DNA of 64,000 bases from Geotrypetes seraphini (lineage: Eukaryota; Chordata; Amphibia; Gymnophiona; Dermophiidae). This document shows positions 56,238-64,000 of this stretch, piece after piece. The translations under genes were made by a program, and so were the position numbers. Within the stretch, counting starts at the first letter, position 1, and each line of letters starts with the position of its first letter. The notes below the pieces were generated by a model. The model saw only the letters and a list, made by a program, of their open reading frames with translations. It did not search any database and was not told the DNA's origin. The stretch is taken from contig NC_047091.1 of the NCBI RefSeq assembly GCF_902459505.1, positions 152,983,455-153,047,454 on the forward strand. The letters are read 5' to 3'.

Positions 56238-56620
56238 GTTTCATTTGGTTAAGCTTAAAATAATTAGCCTCAGGGACAGTGTTGAAAGAAGATCATACTG
56301 TAACACCTTGCCTTAAAAAGGTTTAATCTCGGTTACAAAATGTATGAGAAGAGTAACTGCAAAAGCTACTATGTTGGCTTCAGCATTCATCCTCACTTGT
56401 TACTTTGTTTTCTTTATTTGTAGTGGTTACTGTGGGTTTTAAGCCTGATCACTCTTTTGGAAGAAAGTTTGTAGGAGTTCATTTAAAGCCTGCACCACTT
56501 TTTGAAATGTATTACAGGGTAGTCATTGCATACAAAAATAGAGTTGAAAAAACCTGCCTCTTCATTGATATGTATGAAATTGTGACTAAAGTCAAACTCT
56601 GCCTAAGCTAACAAAACTAA

Positions 56621-57737
56621 GGCCTAGATTCTCAAAATAAAATTGGCATTTAATACAGTCGCTAAACTGGTTCCAGCCAGTTTAGCCTGCATTATCAAAA
56701 TGACTTATGGCTGTCTTTCGCAAGCTTTCTACCAGTCTCCGACAGTGTCATGCAAAGGAGCTTTTCAGTAGTCAAACAAGCACTCCGGTGGATTCTTAAA
56801 CATCACCGAGCCATTCTCCAAGAGCAGCATCTGCTTTCAACAATAAAAATCAACTGGTCTGGGGGTGCTGGTACAATGCCAGCACTGTTGAAAGTGTGTG
56901 TTTTGACTGTGGCTAATGACAAAATAAAAAATTAGTTTTTTTTTGTGGGAGTAGTAAATTTTGGAGCACGTGCATTATAGCCCCACCAGGGCAACCTGGG
57001 TTACACTAGGGGGGACCTGAGGCTCTGACTGACCCAGATTGGTTAAGGCCCCACCCATGGCGGGGCCTTAAACACCTGGATTAGAGCCTCAAGTCCCTCA
57101 GATGCACTGGGGAGGGGCCTAAGGCTCTGATTGGACCAGGTTGTTTAAGGCTACTCGCCAATGCATCTGGGGAGAGGCCTAAGGCGCATAAGGCTTCTCC
57201 CATAAGAGGAACATTAAATCTGAGCAAGAGTCTTAGGCCCCTTCCTGGTGTATCCGGGGCAGGACCTGAGGCTCTGATTGGTCCAGATTGTTTAAGGCCC
57301 CTCCCTGGTACATCCCAGGATGCACCAGGGAGGGGAAGGCCTATTTTGACGTGGCAGGCCAGCTGGCCGTAGGGAGTAGGCTTTCCTCCGGCTAGCCAGC
57401 TAAAGAAAGATAAAGGGGAGAGGGCAGAGGTCCTTGGAGGCATTGGGGGAGTGATGTAGCATGGTGGCAGGAGAGCATGGGCATCTCTCCCGCTGCCAGA
57501 GGGATCTGTTGGTAGTGGGAGAGGGTTACTTGCAGCTCAATTGTTTGTGAGGGTTTTTTTGCCTTTATTCTGTGCATGTGCCCATCATCAGCGATAGGCA
57601 CATACAAATTTAGTGAATCTTCACTACTGTCCGCTGACCTCATTTGCATGAGTGATTTTTTGAGAATGACTTGTTTTTGAAATCACTACACAAACGCCCG
57701 TGACAATGCCCTGTACCAATTTTTAAGAATCTGGCCC
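56621..57737. mobile_element. PIF/Harbinger-like MITE with minisatellite
   Basis: The ends are GGCCTAGATTCTCAAAA and TTTTTAAGAATCTGGCCC, flanked by TAA (56618-56620, 57738-57740). The interior includes the tandem array at 57000-57340. Confidence 0.7.
57000..57340. repeat. Minisatellite, GGGGCCTAAGGCTCTGATTGG unit
   Basis: About three degenerate copies of a 90-110 bp unit with CTGAGGCTCTGATTGG, CAGATTGTTTAAGGCCC and a self-complementary CCCTGG...CCAGGG part. Confidence 0.7.
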
Positions 57738-57740
57738 TAA

Positions 57741-58152
57741 GTTTTTATGGGTAGACCCTGTTACCAATACTATAAAACTTTTAGTAGGTATCACTATTCT
57801 TTGGCCTTCAGTCCAGAGTCTCAAGCTCAGAGAGATTTAACCTCTATTAACACTACAGTACCATGTTCAAATGGTGTTTTTAAAAACTCATTCTATAGTT
57901 TGAAAAAAATAAAAATTTGCAATTCTGTTTGTACTAAATCTTAAATAAGTCAATTACAATTTCTTCAAAATTCAGCCATATTAATTTTTGGTCTATTAAA
58001 ATTTGAGTAATTAAATATTCTATTACAAATTACACTAGCTTCCTGTGATAGTGAGAGATTTTAAGGTGTGGGCTATGGTTTAAGTTTTTGGCTAGTGAAG
58101 CACCTTTTTATTTATCCAATAATATAGGACTTTTACAGAGTCCTTCGAAATA
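57741..58152 (+). mobile_element. L2-like LINE C-terminal region, left part
   Basis: Plus-strand L2-like sequence (SCDSERF-type degraded linker, then FYRVLRNTLQ). It is continued after the hAT element at 60564-60764 with FWNNFPISIRAYDQYFQFRQ, and by a 3' tail near 61080-61140. Confidence 0.55.
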
Positions 58153-58799
58153 CTCTACAACAGTGTTCTTCAACCTTTTTACACCTATGGACCGGCGGAA
58201 ATAAAATTATTATTTTGTGGACCGGCAAACTACTAAGACTGAAATTTTTTTTTAAAAACAATTGCCACCCTGTCCCCATGAGGTCGGTCCCACAAACCAT
58301 CTGATCCCATCCGCACAAGCCTCAAATAGTTATGATTTTATATTGAACATATTTTATTAAAGTATAAAAAGAAATATTCTATACAATTGTCATTTTATAA
58401 ATACAAATAATACAGGGCAAAGATCAACAAAACCCCTGTCTCCCCTCCCCTTCACATATATCCCCTCTACTATCAAGAAAACTGAATAAGCCAAATTATT
58501 ACAGAATGCTACACAAATATCATGTAACAGAATACCACAGTCACACATGGCTGGAATGGTGTTAGGGGAGTGGAACTAGGGCAACTGCCCCCTGGTCAGA
58601 GAGAGCCCCAAGCCAGCTGGAAGATAAAGAAGCACTGCCTGGGCTTTGCACTCCCCAGTTATGTCTAGCAAGATACATATTTCAAATCTGATATATTTGA
58701 ATCACAAGATAGAAATAAAATTATTTTTTTCTACCTTTTGTCGTCTCTGGTTTCTGCTTTCATTGCCTTTTCACTCTCTTCCAGCCAGTGTCTGCCCTA

Positions 58800-59390
58800 A
58801 GAACATAAGAATTGCCACTGCTGGGTCAGACCAGAGGTCCATCATGACCAGCAGTCTGCTCACGCGGCGGCCCTCTGGTCTAAGACCAGCACCCTAACTG
58901 AGACTAGCCCTACCAGCGCACGTTCTTGTTCAGCAGGAACTTGTCTAACTTTGTCTTGAATCCTTGGAGGGTGTTTTCCCCTATAACAGCCTCTGGAAGA
59001 GCGTTCCAGCTTTCTACCACAGAACTTCTTTACGTTTGTACGGAATCTATCCCCTTTCAACTTTAGAGAGTGCGTCTCATTTTCCCTGCCTTGCAGAGGG
59101 TGAACAACCTGTCCTTAGCTACTAAGTCTATTCCCTTCAGTACCTTGAATGTTTCTATCATGTCCCCTCTCAATCTCCTCTGCTCAAGGGAGAAGAGGCC
59201 TAGTTTCTCTAATCTTTTGCTGTACGACAATTCCTCCAGCCCCTTAACCATTTTAGTCGCTCTTCTCTGGACCCTTTCGAGTAGTACCGTGTCCTTCTTC
59301 ATGTACGGTGACTAGTGCTGGACGCAGTACTCCAGGTGAGGGCGTACCATGGCCCAGTACAGCGGCATGATAACCTCTGTCTCTTCAGTC
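58800..59390 (-). mobile_element. CR1 LINE 3' end nested in hAT element
   Basis: The minus strand encodes LLERVQRRATKMVKGLEELS and LGLFSLEQRRLRGDMIETFK, then the CR1 3'UTR and the CTTATGTTCTTA tail at 58800. Relatively well preserved. Confidence 0.88.
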
Positions 59391-60179
59391 CAGCATCTGC
59401 CCCTTTCATTCACTGTCTGTCTTTCCCTGCCATCTCTCCTCCTGCCCCCACCCCAATTTGGTCTGGCATCCATCATCTTTCTTCTGTTCCCCTCATGGTC
59501 TGGCATCTCTGTCCTTCCCTCCACCCTGTGTGGTTTTTAGCATCTATCTCTTCTCATTTCCTCCACTCAGATTTGATATCGTTCTCTGCTCTCTCTTCCC
59601 TGGTCTTCCTTCTCTATTTTCTGCCTCCATCTAAATTAAATTCTTTCTTACTATTTAGTCCTGTTTCCCTCTTTTCACCGTGTCTACCCAGAGCTTGTCA
59701 CCCCTTTCCCCCACCCCTCCATTATCTTACTATTTTCTTCCCCCTTTATTTATCTCCTCCTTCCATCCAGTATGTGTTATTTCCCCACTTCCATTCAGCA
59801 TCTGCTCTCCCCTCTCAACTGACATCCATCTACCTTCTGCTCTCTCTCCCTTCTTCTCACTTCCATCATCTTTCCCCTTCTCTCTCTCATCTTCTCCATT
59901 CCATCATCTGCCCCTTCTCTCTCTCTCCCCCCCAACTTCCATCATCTGCCCCCCTTCCCCTCACCTTTGCGGGTCACTTTCTTTTCCCTGAGGGTGGCTC
60001 ATGTCATAGGGGAAGCTTTGGCTGAGCAGAACCGCTTGCAAGGAACAGTGGAACTTACTTGATTGATGTCGATGCTGGGGCCCGTTGCCGTTTGAAGGAA
60101 AAAAAAAAGGGACCTGCAAAGGCGAATAGAAGGGAAACCTCCAGGACAGCTGCTCTTTGCCCTCCTTCAGCGGCCCAAG

Positions 60180-60390
60180 AGTCCAGACCACCACCGGCAG
60201 CTCTGTGTACTTTTAACTTTGGCACAGAGCTGCCCCTAAGCAGTAGTTTAGCGCCGTTTCATGAGGCAGCCTCGAGGCCTTTGATAGCCGGCCCCGAGGC
60301 TGCCTCATGAAACCGCGCTAAACTACTGTTTAGGGGCAGCTCTGTGCCGAAGTTAAAAGCAAACAGAGCTGCCGCTGGTGGTCTGGAGGT
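60180..60390. repeat. Long palindrome inside hAT element
   Basis: Arms of about 95 bp, including GGTTTCATGAGGCAGCCTCG-type sequence and CCCCTAAGCAGTAGTTTAGCG with its inverse, centred near 60283. Confidence 0.85.
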
Positions 60391-60764
60391 GCGGAGACAA
60401 GGCAGGAGGCAAACGCGGTGGAAGGCAGGAGTCCCGGCACAGCGACTGCAACAGGAAGTTGCAAGTCAGCTGACGCCGGCCTTTCGTTACGGCAGGGACC
60501 GAATCCTTTGCGGACCGGCAAGATTTTTTTGCGGACCGGCGGTTGAGGAACTGTGCTCTACAAGGTATTTGTTCTTTTGAAATTCCCAGTGTTTGCAACT
60601 CTTAAAATTGATTAGACAACAGCTGCTTCCATTCAGTATCACATGGCAGAATTTTGGAATAACTTTCCAATTTCTATAAGAGCCTATGACCAATACTTTC
60701 AATTCAGACAGTTGTTAAAAACTTATTTTGTAAGAGTGCTGTTTAATGTTATAATTTTTATTTT

Positions 60765-61025
60765 TATAGAAACTGATGGCAGAAAAGGGCCAAGGCCCAT
60801 CTAGTCTGCCCATACCAATGTCCCACCCCCTAACTCCCTCCGTGAAGAGATCCCACGTGCCAATCCCATTTTTTCTTAAAATCTGACACGCTGCTGGCCT
60901 CAATTACCTCCAGTGGAAGACTATTCCAGCGATCAACCACTCTTTCGGTGAAGAAATATTTTCTGGTGTCACCATGAAATTTCCCACCCCTGAGTTTCAA
61001 CGGATGCCCTCTTGTTGCCATGGGA
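60765..61025 (-). mobile_element. CR1-like LINE 3' end
   Basis: The minus strand reads GHPLKLRGGKFHGDTRKYFF and RVVDRWNSLPLEVIEASSVS, then a 3' tail. It is inserted into the L2-like remnant. Confidence 0.8.
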
Positions 61026-61140
61026 CCTTTAAGAAAAAAATGGTCTGTACTGCCTAAATAATTTGATTCAGGTTTTTTTTAGTGTAATCTGTCCTAGAAA
61101 TGATAAGGTATAGGCAGAATACAAATACTTATACATAACA

Positions 61141-62190
61141 CTTAGCCATCAGCAATAGGATTTCACACTAATGCCAATATTTAGTAGAAATCATCATAAA
61201 TTAGCTATACCTATTTTAGTCCGAGAAGAATCCAAGCTACTGTTACTTCCCAGTAGTTGTATTACTATATTATTATCTCTTCCTCAAACCATTCATGGGG
61301 CATTATGGAACAGATATAGCTATCACTACCTACTCTGTTTAAGAAAATATATAAATCTGGCTAGAGAAGCCAAAGTGTAGGTCGGACAACACCACAAGGA
61401 AGCATATTATGACTTAGGACTATGCAAAGAAAGGACAGACTGCTCCAAAAGCAACTGTTGAAAATAAGTGTTCTATTATAACACACTGGCTGCCCAAGTT
61501 TACATGTATTTCCAAGGCAAGTGCATATGTTCTTTTGAAATGACTATATATTTAATTATCTAGAATGAGGAAAAAAAAAAAAAAAGTTACCATGCTCCAG
61601 GGGATAAGAATTTCTAAGACGATGTTCCGTTATTGAAGGAGGTGGATGATGGTGGGGTGGATGGAAGACAATGAGATGTACATCTTTCCAACACAGTATA
61701 AGCCTAGAGAGAGTTTTAGTCAAATCAGTATGATAAACAAGGAATCTGATCATCTAAGATTATAGAGCATTTTAATAGACTCTATGAGTTTGCAAAAGTC
61801 AGTTAGGCTTTCTTTTAAGCCTCTGCTATCTTTTGGAGTTGTTAAATAGCAGAGCCCATCTCCTCGTGTTAGCTCTGTCTCTGAAAATAGCCAAAAGTAG
61901 TACTAAAATGCATTAACAACAAACCACTACAAAGTAAGGATATGGTTTGTGACAAGGCAAAAAGGCCACAGCAGAGCTGTAACTCTTTATTTAAAAAGAT
62001 TTTAATAGACTTTCTACTTTTACTAAAATTGATGAAGCAAAATATACAATATATAGTAATATTAAAGATAATTTGATTTAACGACCATTAAATCTTAATG
62101 GAAAAAGATGTCAAACATTCAAGGCTGTTTTTTCAACATTGCATAGTGCTTGCCACCATCTAGTCAGAAGAAAAAGGCTGTGTATGTACA
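61141..62190. other. Downstream intergenic DNA, nothing recognised
   Basis: AT-rich. An A-run lies near 61570 and a purine/pyrimidine-mixed stretch near 61620-61680. No exon of the expected next gene (KMT5A in mammals) was found. Confidence 0.45.
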
Positions 62191-62193
62191 GTA

Positions 62194-62715
62194 CGAGGTC
62201 TGTTCAAAAAGTTCCAGGATAGTTTGAATTGTGAACAGGAAGTTCTTTTGGAGATAGGCTAGGTGGCATTGAGTAACTTGAAACCTCACGAGAATCCTCC
62301 TTTTTTCCATTTATCATCTGTTTTCGTCTCCAAGCTACAGCATTTTTTGTGAAAGTATTTTCATGATAGACTATCTTTCATCAAGTCCAACCTCAATGAG
62401 CAGCGCTATAGTGTGAAGTTCTGTTTTAAATTGAGTAAGATTGCTACAGAAACTTATGAAATGTTGAAAAGTAGCTTATGGGGAACATGTCACGAGTCAA
62501 GGAAGGTGTTTTGCATGCATCAAGATTTGGAAATTGTGATGCAAAAACGCAATGACAATTCTTCCCCAGCCATCTTACTCTCGACTTGCTCCCTACTGAT
62601 TTATTCCTGTTTCCTAAACTTAAATCCACACCAAAAGGAAAGCAATTAGACACCATTGGGAAAAGTATATATATAGGGAAGGGGAGTACTTTGAAGGGGA
62701 CCCAATGGAATAAGT
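62194..62715 (+). mobile_element. mariner-family transposon, internally deleted
   Basis: The TIR CGAGGTCTGTTCAAAAAGTT follows TA. A frame near 62389 reads NEQRYSVKFCFKLSKIATET, the mariner N-terminal helix-turn-helix, and a C-terminal-like GEYFEGDP lies near 62685. The catalytic middle is missing and the right end is not intact. Confidence 0.75.
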
Positions 62716-62732
62716 TATAAGACTGTTTAAGA

Positions 62733-64000
62733 AGAGATTATGTATTTACCCTGGTAAGCTCTTTTCCAGTAGATAGGTGAGACATTCTAGACAGTAGGGT
62801 TATTTTCCTTTAGTTGCATGTTTGCAGAATGAATCCACCCTGGATTTTTCACTCTGTCTCTATAGTACTTCAGTGTACAGTTTATCGTCCTCTACAATTA
62901 GTACCCAAACACGGAGAGACACCCAATACACTTGGGAAGTAGAGGCACCTGTAGCAATAGGCTCAAACCAACTGTTCTGCTCAAGAATTCACCCAGAATT
63001 AAAGTGAAATGCCAACACCAGCTTCTAAGACGTTAAGAAACCACTCCCCAATAAATGGAAACATCTATAGAAATTCTTTCCAGACCTCAAGGGCTGACAG
63101 GCATCCAAGAAACAGCTTGGAGAAGCATAAACAGACAAACTGAAAGCAGGCGCAGTAAACACTGGGTGGAAGTCTAGAATCTCTCACCTATCTACTGGAA
63201 AAGAGCTTACCAAGTACATAATCTCTTTTTTCTAGTGCAATAGGTGAGACATTCTAGACAGTAGGGACATACAAAAACAGTCCCCCAAAAAACTAGGGTG
63301 GGCTTGCTGCGCCAACCCTTAAGACTGAGGACCCAAAGGCAGAGCCCTGTCTACTCTAGAACTTGGCAAACTTGTGAAGAGAAGACCATGCTTCTGACCT
63401 TCGAATCTTCACAAGATACAACTCTAGCTGCTGCCCACAAAGAGGCCACACTTCTGGCAGAATGGGCCTTGATGGAAACAGGGAACTATATGCCTGCAAG
63501 ACTGTGAGCTGACGAAATGCCCTACACAGCCATCTGGAAATCGTAGCCTTGGAAACTGGAGCACCCCGCTAAATGGGATGAGTCAAACAAATGGTCAAAG
63601 AGACTAAACTTGTTGGTGACCTCCAAGTAGCACAGAGGAACTCTGCACACATCCAGTTTCAACAGGAGATCCTGTGACTGGGAACCTATTGGCTGAAAGT
63701 CAGGCAAACACACATCTGGACTGACCAGGAAAACCAACATTATGTTCGGCAAGCAGGAAGGAATCATCCGAAGGGAACCCCCCCAATCTCCGAAATACAG
63801 AAGAAAGGGTCCCTCTGCAAGACCAAGCCCTCAGTACTGACACCCAACATGCCCATGTAATGATGACCAGAAAAATGGTCTTGAGCGTCAAGTCCAAGAG
63901 GGTAGCATCTCAAAAGGCTCAAAAGATGCCTTAGCAAGGCTAGACAATATGCGGTTAAGGTCCCAGGAAGAGAAAAGGTGCTTAACCGGTGGTCGGACAT
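62733..64000 (-). mobile_element. DIRS-family retrotransposon, cut by window end
   Basis: The left outer repeat TAAGCTCTTTTCCAGTAGAT (62754) is complementary to ATCTACTGGAAAAGAGCTTA (63190), and GGTGAGACATTCTAGACAGTAGGG occurs at 62777 and 63242: terminal repeat and internal complementary region. Minus-strand recombinase remnants follow (DLTLKTIFLVIITWACWVSV). Broken; reverse transcriptase and gag would lie beyond the window. Confidence 0.7.

Larger units (their letters stand above)
58161..60555. mobile_element. 2.4-kb non-autonomous hAT element
   Basis: The ends are CAGTGTTCTTCAACCTTTTT and GCGGTTGAGGAACTGTG, with identical flanks CTCTACAA (58153-58160, 60556-60563). GGACCGGC repeats lie just inside both ends. 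It carries a nested CR1 (58800-59390), a pyrimidine-rich tract (59390-59960) and a palindrome (60180-60390). No transposase seen. Confidence 0.9.

Noticed and set aside
56405-56611. A possible exon after TTCTTTATTTGTAG
   Set aside because: An acceptor-like sequence is present but the 68-residue frame matches nothing I know and lies downstream of the RILPL2 stop; insufficient support.
59315-60025. A 236-residue Ser/Pro/Leu-rich frame
   Set aside because: Pyrimidine-rich tract inside a hAT element; no protein-like domain.
56000-64000. KMT5A, expected next to RILPL2 from mammalian synteny
   Set aside because: No SET-domain or C-terminal KMT5A sequence was seen on either strand; it probably lies beyond the window.
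1-64000. CRISPR arrays, bacterial operons, rRNA or tRNA genes
   Set aside because: Nothing with regular spaced repeats, Shine-Dalgarno-led gene strings or cloverleaf/rRNA signatures; the window is vertebrate nuclear DNA.

Overview
The window is vertebrate nuclear DNA: three spliced genes sit in about 60 kb of nested transposable-element debris. The protein matches are to tetrapod genes. The abundance of DIRS-type retrotransposons, with CR1 and L2-like LINEs, L1/Tx1 LINEs, Helitrons and many palindromic MITEs, points to an amphibian, most likely a caecilian. The species is an inference from repeat content, not from a search.

Genes. The terminal coding exon of RILPL1 (+) lies at 3121-3265. The single coding exon of SNRNP35 (-) lies at 14978-15754, with a probable 5'UTR exon near 22.8-22.95 kb. 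RILPL2 (+) is complete in four coding exons: 23135-23440, 32090-32241, 47148-47261 and 55847-55877 (200 aa). Order and orientation, RILPL1 > < SNRNP35 RILPL2 >, match the mammalian block as I recall it. RILPL1 and RILPL2 are RILP-family effectors of ciliary traffic and LRRK2-phosphorylated Rabs. SNRNP35 is a U11/U12 minor-spliceosome protein. SNRNP35 and RILPL2 are divergent and probably share a promoter at about 22.9-23.13 kb, which holds an inverted CCAAT box and an RFX/X-box-like site.

Repeats by region. 0-6 kb: RILPL1 last intron and 3'UTR, hairpin MITEs, a CR1 3' end and a GA-rich minisatellite. 6-12.5 kb: an old minus-strand DIRS element carrying a TA-flanked Tigger-like MITE. 13.5-22.8 kb: SNRNP35 and its intron, with a 3'-truncated L1 copy in perfect 15-bp duplications, nested CR1/L2/MITE insertions, and a palindromic Penelope-like element holding a hammerhead-ribozyme-like fold. 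23.4-32 kb: RILPL2 intron 1, with a LINE-in-LINE nest and a Helitron with both termini. 32.2-47.1 kb: RILPL2 intron 2, with two more Helitron copies, a well-preserved DIRS element at 34.08-39.81 kb, an L2-like LINE and a near full-length L1/Tx1 LINE. 47.3-55.8 kb: intron 3, with a decayed DIRS element and several hAT MITEs with 8-bp target duplications. 56-64 kb: a Harbinger-like MITE, a 2.4-kb hAT element, a mariner relic and the start of a fourth DIRS element running off the end.

All family and orthologue comparisons are from memory of the proteins; no search was run.
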